Translations under genes and position numbers: made by a program
Shown: piece after piece, positions 26,987-37,312 of the stretch
Layout of the letters: the number at the start of each line of letters is the position of its first letter
Position numbering within the stretch: position 1 is the first letter of the stretch
Assembly (NCBI GenBank): GCA_019639135.1
Contig: JAHBSL010000005.1
Span: 1 to 64,000, forward strand
DNA from: Acidobacteriota bacterium
Lineage (GTDB): Bacteria; Acidobacteriota; Blastocatellia; Pyrinomonadales; Pyrinomonadaceae
Direction: 5' to 3'
Length of the DNA: 64,000 nt
Notes under the pieces: model-generated
Seen by the model: only the letters and a program-made list of their open reading frames with translations
Databases searched by the model: none
Told to the model about the DNA's origin: nothing

Positions 26987-28741
26987 TTAGGGATACGTGT
27001 ACGGAGCCTGAACACCGAGCGGAATGCCGAGTGCCCAATACGCAATAAGGAAAACGATCCAGAAGACCATGAAAACGACCGTGAACGGCAGCATGATCGA
27101 GATCAGCGTGCCAATGCCGGTGCCCTTAACATAACGTTGAGCAAACACAACGACCAGCGGAAAATAAGGCATCAGCGGCGTGACGATGTTAGTCGTTGAA
27201 TCGCCGATGCGATAGGCCGCCTGTGCAAGCTCCGGCGAGAGGCCAAGCTGCATTAAGAGCGGGACAAAGATCGGTGCGAGCAATGCCCATTTTGCAGAGG
27301 CGGAACCGATGACCAGGTTCAGCAGCCCGGTCAGCAAAATGATGCCGATGATGGTGACCTGCACCGGCAGGTTAAGCCATTGGAGAAAATTTGCTCCCTT
27401 TACGGCCATCAATGCTCCAAGATTTGATTGATTGAATGCCGCGATGAAAAGGGCCGCAAAGAACGCCAGCACAATGTAGTAGCCCATCGTGCTCATAGAC
27501 TTGCTCATGCCTGCAACAATGTCCCGATGGCTCTTTACAGTACCGGCTACGTAGCCATACACGACACCCGGGATCAGGAACAACAAAAAGATCAACGGCA
27601 CGATCGAAAGCATCAGCGGGGCTGAATTTGCCGTAAGTTGCGGGGCGACCGGCTCGGCATTCTGTGCGATAGCGGCGCCGTAGGTCTTGGCATTTTCTTC
27701 ACCGAGCCTGGCCTTTATTGCTGTATCGAGCGCCGCTTTTCCAAAGATCTCCTGTTCAAGGATCGGCCCAAGTTTTAGGGCGATGTCCTCGGGCATTCCC
27801 TCAGCTTTCAATTTCTCGACCGCACCGGCCGTAACTTTGAACCCTGCCGGTGAACGGAACATTGAATCCGCCGGAAGTGAAAGAGCCACAAGGATCGCGA
27901 TGCCGATCACCATCGAGACGAGCCCGGCAATAAGGCCATTTTTCTCTTTCGGCCCAAGCGTTTCCATTTGTGGCATGTCGTCCGGATCGCCATCGACCTC
28001 GGTCGTTTTCTTGAGTCGCGGTTCAACGATCTTGTCGGTCACGAACCAGCCAAGCCCGACCAGCAAGAGAGTAGATGCCGCCGTAAAATACCAATTCGAG
28101 AGCGGGTTTACGACGTAGTTCGGGTTGATGAACTGTGCTCCGGTCTGCGTCAGGCCGGCGAGCAATGGATCGAGGCTCGATGGAATAAAATTAGCGCTAA
28201 ATCCGCCCGAGACGCCGGCGAAGGCCGCTGCGATGCCGGCAAGCGGATGCCGGCCTGCGGTGTAAAAGATAACGCCGCCGAGCGGTATTACCAGTACATA
28301 TCCGGCATCGACCGCAGTGTGGCTGATAATGCCGACGAAGACAACCATCGGCGTAAGCAAGGAAGGTGCCGTGATGTTGAGCAGAGCCTTTAGCGAAGCA
28401 TTGATGAAACCGGTATGTTCCGCAACACCGACGCCGAGCAGAGCAAGCAGAACCACTCCGAGCGGCGGGAATGCCATGAAGGTCGAGACCATCGTCGAAA
28501 GAAACGTAGCGATCGCCGTACCGGTTAACAGATTGTTAACTACGATCGGCTTCTGCGAACGCGGGTCGAGCTCTGCGAACGACATTCCGGAAAAGATCGC
28601 TGAGCAGATCCAGACGACAAAAAGCAGGATCAGGAACAATGCAGCCGGATCCGGCAGTTTGTTGCCTATTCGCTCGATAAGATCCAATGCACGGTCAACA
28701 AAGCCGGTCGGCTTTGCGCTGGGTACGGTTTCATTTTCCAT
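26987..28741 (-). CDS. AbgT-family transporter
   Basis: The 584-residue integral membrane protein has the AbgT hallmarks: an N-terminal LIERIGNKLPDPAALFLIL helix, HTAVDAGYVLVIPLGGVIF, GGFSANFIPSSLDPLLAG, and the C-terminal IGDSTTNIVTPLMPYFPLVV. About 12 transmembrane segments are visible, with a periplasmic or cytoplasmic insert around 280-350. Characterised members import p-aminobenzoyl-glutamate or export sulfonamides. Here, between preT and brnTA in a pyrimidine catabolic run, it might move a pathway intermediate or a peptide, but nothing in the sequence shows its substrate. Confidence 0.9.
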   Translation of the reverse strand: MENETVPSAKPTGFVDRALDLIERIGNKLPDPAALFLILLFVVWICSAIFSGMSFAELDPRSQKPIVVNNLLTGTAIATFLSTMVSTFMAFPPLGVVLLALLGVGVAEHTGFINASLKALLNITAPSLLTPMVVFVGIISHTAVDAGYVLVIPLGGVIFYTAGRHPLAGIAAAFAGVSGGFSANFIPSSLDPLLAGLTQTGAQFINPNYVVNPLSNWYFTAASTLLLVGLGWFVTDKIVEPRLKKTTEVDGDPDDMPQMETLGPKEKNGLIAGLVSMVIGIAILVALSLPADSMFRSPAGFKVTAGAVEKLKAEGMPEDIALKLGPILEQEIFGKAALDTAIKARLGEENAKTYGAAIAQNAEPVAPQLTANSAPLMLSIVPLIFLLFLIPGVVYGYVAGTVKSHRDIVAGMSKSMSTMGYYIVLAFFAALFIAAFNQSNLGALMAVKGANFLQWLNLPVQVTIIGIILLTGLLNLVIGSASAKWALLAPIFVPLLMQLGLSPELAQAAYRIGDSTTNIVTPLMPYFPLVVVFAQRYVKGTGIGTLISIMLPFTVVFMVFWIVFLIAYWALGIPLGVQAPYTYP

Positions 28742-28799
28742 ATTTGTCCCGGTCCTTGAACGAAATTGTCTGCGTGGTTAGAAAAGCTTTTGCGAAAGT

Positions 28800-30140
28800 T
28801 TACTTCGAAACGCCCGAGCCCGCAAACGTTATTCGTTCGCCCGTGAACTCGCGGTGAATACCGATCGCGGCCAGCTTGCCCATCTGGGCCGCATCAACTG
28901 CCTCGGCTCCGCCGTTCACACAATCGCCCGCGGCAAATACTTTGGCCGCCGAGGTCCGCATTTCATCGTCAACGCGAATGCGGCCTTTTTCGTCGATCTC
29001 GACACCGAACATCTCGCTAAGCGAAGGCCCGAGCTTCGCTTGACCAATGGCCTTGATCACCTGATCGCAATCGATCACGGCCTCGCCGCCATCGGCCATT
29101 TTGCAGCGCAGCCCGGCAACTTGGCCGTCACCCAAGATCTCCACCGGCGTTGTCTGCCAGTGGAACTCGATGCCGTCCCGGCGGACAAGCTCCATCTCGT
29201 AATCATAGGCAGGCGCATCGGCTTTGGTTCGACGATAGACGAGCATCACGGACTCGGCACCAAGGCGTTTTGCCTGCGTCGCGGCATCGATGGCCGTGTT
29301 CCCTGCCCCGATAACGGCAACTCGGCGGCCAAGCGGAACCGAACTCCAATCGCGGGTCTTGATCGCTTCGATGAATGTCAATGCGTCGATGACACCGGGC
29401 AGATCCTCACCGGGAATATTGAGGCGGTTCGTTGCGCCGAGCCCGGCGGCGATGACGACCGCGTCGTGCCGCGAGCGGAGTTCGCCCGCAGTGACCGTTC
29501 CTACTGCGGCTTCGCTGCCATCGGCAACCACCGACGTTTCGGTCACGAACTTCACGCCCATTTTCCCGATCAGCCCGACCTCGGCTAATGAATCTGCCCG
29601 CGTCATCTTGTACTCGGCCATGCCATAAGTATCGAGCCCGCCTGGTTCGGCCCGCCGCTCGTAAACCGTCACCGCGTAACCGAGCCGGGCAAGATACGCC
29701 GCACACGAAAGCCCGGCCGGCCCGGAACCGACGATCCCGACCGAAAGGCCATTCAGCTCGCCGGGAGCGAAAACAGGCTCGCCATCGGTCAACGTCTTTT
29801 CTGTCGCATATCGTTGAAGTCGGCCGATCTCGATCGGCTTTTGAACGAGCGTTTTCTCAACACAAGCACCTTCGCAGAGTGCCTCGACCGGGCACACGCG
29901 GGCGCACGTCGACCCGATCGGGTTTGCGTCAAAGATGACGCGTGCCGAGCCTTTCAGATTGCCGCTCGCGATCTTTTTGATGAATGAGGGAACGTCGATG
30001 TGCGTCGGGCAAGCATGCATGCACGGCGCGTCATAGCAATAAAGACAGCGGTTCGCCTCGGCCAAAGCCTCCGCAGCCGACATCAGCGGGTGAAGCTCGG
30101 CGAAGTTCTGCTCGATCTGTTCAATTGTGATTTTGGACAT
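28800..30140 (-). CDS. preT: NAD-dependent dihydropyrimidine dehydrogenase subunit PreT
   Basis: The 446-residue protein belongs to the GltD-like family: an N-terminal cysteine-rich domain (CLYCYDAPCMHACPTHIDVP; CARVCPVEALCEGACV) for two iron-sulphur clusters, an FAD-binding GSGPAGLSCAAYLARLGY motif, and a second Rossmann motif GAGNTAIDAATQAKRLG for NAD(P)H. It supplies electrons to PreA for uracil/thymine reduction. Length and motif order fit PreT (E. coli 412 residues). It lies ten bases after ridA and precedes an AbgT transporter gene, not preA as is usual. Confidence 0.92.
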   Translation of the reverse strand: MSKITIEQIEQNFAELHPLMSAAEALAEANRCLYCYDAPCMHACPTHIDVPSFIKKIASGNLKGSARVIFDANPIGSTCARVCPVEALCEGACVEKTLVQKPIEIGRLQRYATEKTLTDGEPVFAPGELNGLSVGIVGSGPAGLSCAAYLARLGYAVTVYERRAEPGGLDTYGMAEYKMTRADSLAEVGLIGKMGVKFVTETSVVADGSEAAVGTVTAGELRSRHDAVVIAAGLGATNRLNIPGEDLPGVIDALTFIEAIKTRDWSSVPLGRRVAVIGAGNTAIDAATQAKRLGAESVMLVYRRTKADAPAYDYEMELVRRDGIEFHWQTTPVEILGDGQVAGLRCKMADGGEAVIDCDQVIKAIGQAKLGPSLSEMFGVEIDEKGRIRVDDEMRTSAAKVFAAGDCVNGGAEAVDAAQMGKLAAIGIHREFTGERITFAGSGVSK

Positions 30141-30149
30141 TGAAATCGA

Positions 30150-30536
30150 TCAAAACTCGGCGTCGGCCTCGACCTCGACCAGCATATCGGGATCGATCAG
30201 CCCCGAGACCTCGACCATCGTCGTCGCCGGCATTATCTCGCGGAAAAACTCGCCGTGTGCCCGGCCGTATTCTTCCCACCGCGAGATATCGGTCACGAAC
30301 ATCCGCGTGCGAACGACATTTTCGAGCGTCGCGTCAAAATGCTTCAACGCCCGTTCGATGTTCAAAATGCACTGCACCGTCTGCCGGTATGCATCGCCGA
30401 CACCGACGATGTTGCTGTTCTCGTCCGTCGCCGTCGTACCGGTCACATAGATCCGGTCGCCAACCCGCACGGCCCGCGAATACCCGACGATCGACTCCCA
30501 TTTTGCCCCTGAGGAATATCGTTCGCGATGCTGCAT
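30150..30536 (-). CDS. RidA-family (YjgF) enamine/imine deaminase-like protein
   Basis: The 128-residue protein has the Rid fold motifs: VRVGDRIYVTGTTATDEN at the N-terminal strand pair, a helix NIERALKHFDATLENVVRTRMFVTD, and the C-terminal PATTMVEVSGLIDPDMLVEVEADA. The canonical RidA arginine position falls in RTRMFV. Rid proteins hydrolyse reactive enamines or, in RutC-type pyrimidine pathways, assist aminoacrylate breakdown. Sitting directly between a secreted-protein gene and preT with no gap, it may serve the same pyrimidine pathway, although the reductive route does not strictly need it. Confidence 0.85.
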   Translation of the reverse strand: MQHRERYSSGAKWESIVGYSRAVRVGDRIYVTGTTATDENSNIVGVGDAYRQTVQCILNIERALKHFDATLENVVRTRMFVTDISRWEEYGRAHGEFFREIMPATTMVEVSGLIDPDMLVEVEADAEF

Positions 30537-31322
30537 CTACTTTACCTTCACGAAATGACGGCCGTTGAACCTATACGTGATAAAGTGATTGGTAACCCGG
30601 CCTTGCGGAGTATTCTCGTCCTCAACGACCACGGGAAAACGAAACTCTTTCCGCGCCTCATTGAATTCGAAGAGCTTGATCGGCCGCTCCTTCCTTTCAA
30701 CAACGGAAAAGAAATCGTAACCGAACCCGACCGAGTTGGTAAGCCCCTCGGCGGTTCGGATGAGCTTCGCATTCAGGTCAAGGTCATCGCCATTGATACG
30801 GATCACTTTGATCGACTGCCCGTGCATTGATGTCGATCCGATGAACGTCGATGTCGCGAGATAGATCGTCCCCTGCCGCGAATTCAACTGGAATACCTCA
30901 GGATAGAACGAACCCGCCGACTCGTCCTCGTCATTCTCCGCGAAGGTGATGACCTTCCCGCTCTTGCCTTTGAACTGGTAAACCGCCGCGAAATCCCGCA
31001 TCGTGCCGCCGGTCTGCTTGTCCCAGGAATAGATCCGGAGACGGCCGTCCTTTGAGGTCGCGATATACATCGCATCGCTCAGACGAGGGAAAGCGTAAGT
31101 GAGCAGATCAGCCCGCGTGCCGTATTGCATTAGCTTACGGCGAAATTCGTCATTGCCCGCGTAAAGCTTTGTCTCATCATATTCACCGCCGTAGTTTCCA
31201 TATTTGGAAATACCTTCCAGCTGGCTCAACAATTCGCTTTCGATCGTCTCAGGCGTTTGCGAAAACACAACGAAAACTAAGCAAAGCATCAAGAATGTGG
31301 CTGCCAATGGTCGCATCATCAT
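30537..31322 (-). CDS. Secreted protein of unknown function
   Basis: The 261-residue product has a signal peptide (hydrophobic segment [17 protein letters not shown]) and a soluble, beta-rich body with no motif I recognise. Repeated short segments such as [18 protein letters not shown] and [13 protein letters not shown] look propeller-like but are too few to assign. The start overlaps the stop of the upstream HepT gene by four bases-type coupling (start at 31322, HepT stop 31319-31321), and its stop abuts ridA. That tight packing suggests co-transcription with a toxin-antitoxin pair and catabolic genes. Confidence 0.7.
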   Translation of the reverse strand: MMMRPLAATFLMLCLVFVVFSQTPETIESELLSQLEGISKYGNYGGEYDETKLYAGNDEFRRKLMQYGTRADLLTYAFPRLSDAMYIATSKDGRLRIYSWDKQTGGTMRDFAAVYQFKGKSGKVITFAENDEDESAGSFYPEVFQLNSRQGTIYLATSTFIGSTSMHGQSIKVIRINGDDLDLNAKLIRTAEGLTNSVGFGYDFFSVVERKERPIKLFEFNEARKEFRFPVVVEDENTPQGRVTNHFITYRFNGRHFVKVK

Positions 31323-31669
31323 ATTATCTCTTCAAGAGTTCCGTCCGTGTTGCCCAACGCTGCGGCAAGTTCCGGCACACGATTAACGGCCGCATCCCAG
31401 ACAATCTCGTGATCAACCCCAAAATACTCGTGAACCAGTTTGTCGCGCATTCCGGCGATAAGTCGCCACTGTATGGTCGGATGCTTTTCCCGGAATTCGG
31501 CGGGGAGTTTCTTAACCGCCTCACCGATGATCTCAATGCTTCGCACGAATGCCCGCTTGTGCACTTCATCCTGTAGGTATTGGGGTTTGGTCAACCCGTC
31601 AACTTGCGACGAAAGGAACTCAGCCTCATCGAGGGTATGGCTGATAAGATTATCAGTCGATAATGCCAT
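31319..31669 (-). CDS. HepT-type toxin (DUF86), copy 1
   Basis: This 116-residue HEPN protein carries the RX4HXY catalytic motif (R75, H80, Y82 in [11 protein letters not shown]). HepT toxins are ribonucleases, or tRNA-cleaving, and are silenced when their MntA partner adds AMP to the motif tyrosine. The gene starts inside the end of the mntA-type gene (17-base overlap) and its own stop overlaps the next start. All catalytic residues are intact. Confidence 0.88.
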   Translation of the reverse strand: MALSTDNLISHTLDEAEFLSSQVDGLTKPQYLQDEVHKRAFVRSIEIIGEAVKKLPAEFREKHPTIQWRLIAGMRDKLVHEYFGVDHEIVWDAAVNRVPELAAALGNTDGTLEEII

Positions 31670-31967
31670 ATTCGATCTCCTGAAGTATCTTAGGGCCGAT
31701 ATGCGGACTTAGCGATTCTTTTGTAACAGCGTCAACCCGACGACCAAACGTGTCTTCTAACAAGAACGCTGTTGTCATAAAGTTGTTAAAGTTCTTCAGC
31801 TCCGGTTCGAAGTCAAGTAGAACGTCGACATCGCTCTCATCATTTTGTTGATCCCGAACGAAAGAACCAAACAGCCCGATCCGACGCACCCCGAGTTCAC
31901 GAAGTTCACTTCGAATGCCATTGATCCGTGCAAAGACCTTTTGTCTGTTTTCAACGCGAGTTTTCAT
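31653..31967 (-). CDS. MntA-type nucleotidyltransferase antitoxin, copy 1
   Basis: The 104-residue product has the minimal nucleotidyltransferase motif [15 protein letters not shown] (G34-S35 with D46 and D48) and the family follow-up sequence [13 protein letters not shown]. It should AMPylate the adjacent HepT. The ATG at 31967 is chosen; the open frame continues upstream antisense-like into the nitrilase gene without family character. It begins 19 bases after the nitrilase stop. Confidence 0.86.
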   Translation of the reverse strand: MKTRVENRQKVFARINGIRSELRELGVRRIGLFGSFVRDQQNDESDVDVLLDFEPELKNFNNFMTTAFLLEDTFGRRVDAVTKESLSPHIGPKILQEIEYGIID

Positions 31968-31986
31968 TCTGTTCGGTTCCGGAAAT

Positions 31987-32856
31987 TTAGTCTTCAACGA
32001 TCGGGCCGTAGAGATCCGGACGCCGGTCGCGGAAGAATTGCCATGTGTTTCGGACCTCTCGGATCTTGTCCATGTTGAGGTCTGCGACGATGAGTTCGTC
32101 CTGGTCGCGTGAGCCTTCAGCGATGATCTGTCCGCGAGGGTCGCAGAAATACGACTGGCCGTAAAACTCGCCGATGTTCCACGGAGCTTCGGTGCCAACA
32201 CGATTGATCGCTCCAACGAAATAACCATTCGCGACTGCATGTGCCGGTTGCTCGAGCTTCCAGAGATACTCGCTGAGCCCGGCTACAGTTGCAGATGGAT
32301 TAAAAACTATCTCAGCACCGTTCAACCCGAGGCATCTTGCCCCTTCCGGAAAATGCCGGTCGTAGCAAATGTAAACACCGATCCGTCCAAAGGCTGTGTC
32401 AAAACACGGATAGCCCAAATTGCCCGGCCGAAAATAAAACTTCTCCCAAAAGCCGGGTGCAACATGCGGAATATGCGTTTTGCGATACTTGCCGAGATAC
32501 TTGCCGTCGGCATCGATCACCGCCGCGGTGTTGTAGTAAATGCCGGCCTGTTCTTCCTCATATACCGGCACGACGAGCACCATACCGTGCTCTTTGGCTA
32601 CACTCTGCATTAACTGCACGGTCGGCCCGTCCGGCACTTTCTCAACCGCCTCGTACCATCGCGTCTCTTGCTCAGCGCAGAAATACGGCGTCGTGAAGAT
32701 CTCCTGAAAACAAAGCATCTGCACGCCCTGTCGGGTGGCCTCTTCGACAATCTTCATCTGATTGTCGATGTTCGCCTTCTTGATCTCGTCGATCGAAGCG
32801 TCGACCGGTGCGACGTTATGGGCCTGTATCAGGCCGGCTTTGATTGTTCTTGGCAT
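31987..32856 (-). CDS. Nitrilase-superfamily amidohydrolase, probable beta-ureidopropionase
   Basis: The 289-residue protein shows the Glu-Lys-Cys triad of the carbon-nitrogen hydrolase fold: E52 (CFQEIFTTPYF), K126 (KYRKTHIPH) and C164 (GVYICYDRHFPEGAR). These sequences match the N-carbamoyl-beta-alanine / N-carbamoylputrescine amidohydrolase branch. With preTA, a dihydropyrimidinase and a nucleobase transporter nearby, the likely reaction is N-carbamoyl-beta-alanine to beta-alanine, CO2 and ammonia, the third step of reductive pyrimidine catabolism. N-carbamoylputrescine amidase is the main alternative. It is flanked on both sides by toxin-antitoxin genes. Confidence 0.85.
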   Translation of the reverse strand: MPRTIKAGLIQAHNVAPVDASIDEIKKANIDNQMKIVEEATRQGVQMLCFQEIFTTPYFCAEQETRWYEAVEKVPDGPTVQLMQSVAKEHGMVLVVPVYEEEQAGIYYNTAAVIDADGKYLGKYRKTHIPHVAPGFWEKFYFRPGNLGYPCFDTAFGRIGVYICYDRHFPEGARCLGLNGAEIVFNPSATVAGLSEYLWKLEQPAHAVANGYFVGAINRVGTEAPWNIGEFYGQSYFCDPRGQIIAEGSRDQDELIVADLNMDKIREVRNTWQFFRDRRPDLYGPIVED

Positions 32857-32919
32857 AATCCCATTACCGCAGAGACGTAAAGACGCAGAGAATAGCGAGC
32901 AAAACTAAAGTTCCGCGGT

Positions 32920-34417
<1,498 letters not shown>

Positions 34418-34428
<11 letters not shown>

Positions 34429-34759
34429 CCAATTGTTCGAAATGGGATCTCACGATAGTTTTGAGATGCTCTAGGTCATTTTCGATCACGGCCCAGACGA
34501 TATCGGTGTCAATACTAAAGTAGTTATGAACGAGAATATTCCTCATCCCGATGATCTTTTGCCATTCGATCTCTTCTGCTTTTGAAGTTGTTTCCGGTGA
34601 CAAAGCTCGAACGGCTTCGCCGATGATCTGAAGGTGGTGCAAAACCCAGGTTTGGATCAATTCGTCATCGTCAAAAGCCGAGCGGCCGCGAGCTGTATAC
34701 TTTTCGATCCTCTCGATGGCTTCGAGAACATCTAGCAGACGTTCGCGGTCATCTCTCAT
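34418..34759 (-). CDS. HepT-type toxin (DUF86), copy 2
   Basis: The 113-residue HEPN protein has an intact RX4HXY motif (R73, H78, Y80 in [11 protein letters not shown]). It overlaps the upstream mntA-type gene by four bases and the downstream transporter gene by 11 bases. It is only distantly similar to copy 1 (about 3 kb downstream), so the two pairs are separate lineages and not a recent duplication. Confidence 0.88.
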
Positions 34760-35043
34760 ATTGCCCGTGCCTCGCTGAGCACTCGCTCACGAATACGCGG
34801 ATTTAGGCCCTTCTCTGTAATCACATCAACCGGCCGCCCGAGAAGCTTTTGCAAGTCGATCAGCAATCCGCCAAGGTCGAGCAAACTTCGGCCCGGTTCT
34901 AGTTCAACCAAGAAATCGATATCGCTTTCGTCGTCGGCATCCCCGCGCGCAACCGATCCGAAAACACGGATATTTGTCGCCCCATGCTGTTTGGCGATCA
35001 TCTCGATCTCATTTCTTCTGCTTGCGATCTGCTCAATTCTCAT
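34756..35043 (-). CDS. MntA-type nucleotidyltransferase antitoxin, copy 2
   Basis: The 95-residue product has the motif [15 protein letters not shown] (G29-S30 with D41 and D43) and [18 protein letters not shown], typical of minimal nucleotidyltransferases. It should AMPylate the HepT encoded next to it. It is the first gene of the 14-gene minus-strand run that ends with preA, so its promoter region (35044-35230) may drive much of that run. Confidence 0.88.
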   Translation of the reverse strand: MRIEQIASRRNEIEMIAKQHGATNIRVFGSVARGDADDESDIDFLVELEPGRSLLDLGGLLIDLQKLLGRPVDVITEKGLNPRIRERVLSEARAI

Positions 35044-35066
35044 GTCACCGATAATTTACCATAACT

Positions 35067-35221
35067 TTATCCCGGCATCCTGATTCTTATGAATGATCCA
35101 TTGGATAGCGGGTCGTCTCGCACGAAGTCACAAATTTTATCAACCTTGCGGTCGGTAAATTTTTCACTGTTTTCTTACGCTTTGTTCAGATATTCGATCG
35201 TCTTTTCTATGTCTTTGCCCA
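35067..35221 (-). pseudogene. Remnant of a TPR-protein C-terminus
   Basis: On the minus strand one frame reads GKDIEKTIEYLNKA, a TAA, and then in the same frame ENSEKFTDRKVDKICDFVRD followed by DPLSNG to a final TAA at 35067. The arrangement (repeat helix ending in YLNKA, then DFVRDDP) mirrors the ends of the nearby TPR proteins (for example YDFLRDDPRYIELIAKIG in the kinase gene). It is best explained as an eroded copy of such a tail, directly after the intact TPR gene. It is short, so chance similarity cannot be excluded. Confidence 0.4.
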
Positions 35222-35230
35222 AGACGAACC

Positions 35231-37039
35231 TTAATCCGGCAAACCCATCCGTTTCAGCAATTCAGCGTATCGCGGATCGCCGCGGAGAGACTCAAATTGC
35301 ATATACCATCTGATGAATGCCAACTCTCCGCTTCGGGATTGGAAGTCTTTTTCCAGCCATTCAAATGCCTTGTCTTTCTCGCCTAAGCCAGCATATATTG
35401 CGGCAATGTTTCTTCCGCTTGATTCGTTTCCGGCAAATCTTTCCTCAAGTTCTTTGATGATGGCGATTGCTTCGCTTCGCTTTCCTGCCACCGCATATCC
35501 GTGTCCCAAAAACGAAAGGTTGGAACTTGCTCTGTTGCTCATTTCCGCTGACTTTTGTAAATTTGCGAGGGCTTCAGTTTCACGTCCGAGTTTTAGATAT
35601 GATTCTCCCAAAAGTTGATACGCGAAGTTATAGTCCGGATAGAGTTCAATCAACTTGAGAGCGGATTCATTCATCTTCGTAAAGTCTTTCCGAATCATAT
35701 AGGATTGGGCTGCATTGTTGCCGATAACGGAGGAAAGCGGGTCAAGTTCCTGTGCCTTCTCAATCTTCTGTGCGGCTTCGTCAAAACGTCCGAGAGATCT
35801 CAGCAGAACACAATACCAGTGATAGGAGGTCGCATAATTTGGGTTAAGTTCGATCGCCCGCTTAAACTCCTGTTCAGCTTCCGCCCATTTCCACGATTTC
35901 AAATTCACGCCTCCGAGCGAAGTATGTCCTTCTGCTAAATTTTCATCAATGGCTATTGCTCGCTCCGCATACGCCCTTGATTGCGGCATAGCTTCGCTGT
36001 TCGGAGTTCCGGCGTATTCGGGCAAAAGAAGGTAACAATCGGCGAGACCGGAGTAAGCTAACGCGTAATTAGGGTCGCGTTCAGTCGCAATTTTGAACTG
36101 TTCAATCGCTTTTTTGAGTTTCTCCGCTGTCCGCCGGTTCCAAAAATAACGACCTTTCAGATACGCTTGATAGGCTTCGGGATTTGCCGTGGAGGTTTTG
36201 GTTACTTTCGCTTCGTCCGCCCCCGAAAGTTTCGATTTGAGCTTGGTCGAAACATCTTTAGCGATCTCGCTTTGAAGGGTAACAAGGTCGGATTGTTTAC
36301 GAATGTAGCTTTCCGTCCACAGCACTTTGTCGTTTTGGACATCGACCAATTCCAACGAAAGGGTCAACTGTTCGCCACGCTGAACCACTCGACCGCTCAG
36401 GATCGCCTCGACGTTAAGCTCTTTGCCGATTGTTTTCAGGTCGGTATCTTTACCTTTGTAACGAAAGACCGTCGCACGCGGTTTGACATTCAAATTCGGC
36501 AGCTCCGACAAACTCTTGATCAGCGTTTCGGTCATCCCGTCTGAGAGATATTCGAAATCTTCATTCTTGCTCTCATTAACAAACGGCATCACGGCAATTG
36601 AATTGATCGCCCCGGACCCGCCAGTGCCAAAATATCGATAACCAAAGAACGCACCGACCAGAAGAACGACCGCCACCGCCGCCACGATCATTGGCTTCGC
36701 ACCTCGCCGAGCGGCGAAGCTCTGCTTCGCCGTCGAGCCACTTAAACTCTCTTGAGGCTCCGCCTCCGCTCCTGTGCTTAGAATGGCGGTCTTTTCCGTA
36801 GTATGTATCTGCGCACGAGTCGGAGCTTCGCCCGGAGCCGCCGTCGAGTGTAGGATCGCAGTTTGTGGCTCGTCCGATGAGACCCCTGTCGCTATCGCTC
36901 CCGGTTCTGACAGTATCGCGGTCGCCGGCTCGTCAGACTGTGCGCTCGCCGGGCCGAAGAGCAGTTCTGCTCCGTCGTCGAGACAAAAACTCATCGTATC
37001 GTCGTTGTAGTCTCTACCACATTCAGGGCAGCGTTTCAT
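35231..37039 (-). CDS. Zinc-ribbon-like TPR protein with TolB/FlgO-like domain
   Basis: From the ATG at 37039 the protein has 602 residues: a short metal-binding-like N-terminus (MKRCPECGRDY...FCLDDG), a low-complexity Ala/Thr linker, one transmembrane helix (MIVAAVAVVLLVGAFFGYRYF), a TolB/FlgO-like domain (SIAVMPFVNESKNEDFEYLS; WTESYIRKQSDLVTLQ) and about six to eight TPRs. This layout is common in acidobacterial signalling proteins and matches the C-terminal half of the kinase encoded downstream in the window. It probably mediates protein interactions at the membrane. A TTG at 37054 could extend it by five residues. Confidence 0.8.
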   Translation of the reverse strand: MKRCPECGRDYNDDTMSFCLDDGAELLFGPASAQSDEPATAILSEPGAIATGVSSDEPQTAILHSTAAPGEAPTRAQIHTTEKTAILSTGAEAEPQESLSGSTAKQSFAARRGAKPMIVAAVAVVLLVGAFFGYRYFGTGGSGAINSIAVMPFVNESKNEDFEYLSDGMTETLIKSLSELPNLNVKPRATVFRYKGKDTDLKTIGKELNVEAILSGRVVQRGEQLTLSLELVDVQNDKVLWTESYIRKQSDLVTLQSEIAKDVSTKLKSKLSGADEAKVTKTSTANPEAYQAYLKGRYFWNRRTAEKLKKAIEQFKIATERDPNYALAYSGLADCYLLLPEYAGTPNSEAMPQSRAYAERAIAIDENLAEGHTSLGGVNLKSWKWAEAEQEFKRAIELNPNYATSYHWYCVLLRSLGRFDEAAQKIEKAQELDPLSSVIGNNAAQSYMIRKDFTKMNESALKLIELYPDYNFAYQLLGESYLKLGRETEALANLQKSAEMSNRASSNLSFLGHGYAVAGKRSEAIAIIKELEERFAGNESSGRNIAAIYAGLGEKDKAFEWLEKDFQSRSGELAFIRWYMQFESLRGDPRYAELLKRMGLPD

Positions 37040-37070
37040 ATATTCCGATACCAAGGACTCAGGCCTTTAG

Positions 37071-37099
37071 TTGACAATTGCGGCAGGCCCATCTAGAGT
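37071..37099 (+). promoter_or_regulatory. Candidate sigma-70 promoter of the REPNT protein gene
   Basis: TTGACA (37071-37076) is perfect and TAGAGT (37094-37099) matches the -10 at four positions, spaced 17 bases. Transcription would start near 37106 and give a 5' leader of about 26 bases with an excellent ribosome binding site. Confidence 0.55.
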
Positions 37100-37131
37100 T
37101 AACGGCATTTAAGTGCAAAAGGAGCAACACA

Positions 37132-37302
37132 ATGAGTAATCCGCGCGAACCGAACACAATCGACGAATCTGACGAAACATCGCTACGCGAACCGAATACC
37201 CGCGAGCCGAATACCCGCGAACCCAATACTTTGGATCTAAGTTCGCGGGAGCCGAACACTCGCGAGCCGAATACCCGCGAACCGAACACAAAGGAAGAAT
37301 AA
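37132..37302 (+). CDS. 56-residue protein with seven REPNT pentapeptide repeats
   Basis: The ATG at 37132 follows AAAAGGAG with seven-base spacing and a sigma-70-like promoter 35 bases further up, so the frame looks genuinely expressed. The product starts MSNPREPNT and has seven REPNT units in three clusters (1, 3 and 3), joined by acidic/polar linkers (IDESDETSL; LDLSS), and ends KEE. It has no hydrophobic segment and is expected to be disordered and cytoplasmic. Codons vary between repeats mostly at third positions (CGC/CGG, GAA/GAG, AAC/AAT, ACA/ACC/ACT), which suggests selection on the peptide. It lies on the plus strand between two minus-strand TPR genes. No function is known to me. Confidence 0.65.
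   Translation: MSNPREPNTIDESDETSLREPNTREPNTREPNTLDLSSREPNTREPNTREPNTKEE
37144..37290 (+). repeat. 15-base direct repeats encoding REPNT
   Basis: Seven copies of a CGCGARCCGAAYACN-type 15-mer, in frame with the small protein gene. Runs of three adjacent copies occur twice. The differences among copies fall almost entirely at synonymous positions. Confidence 0.8.
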
Positions 37303-37312
37303 GTTCTGCTGC

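Noticed and set aside
37144-37290. CRISPR-like array
   Set aside because: The 15-base units are adjacent and in frame, without regular unique spacers; no cas genes are in the window.
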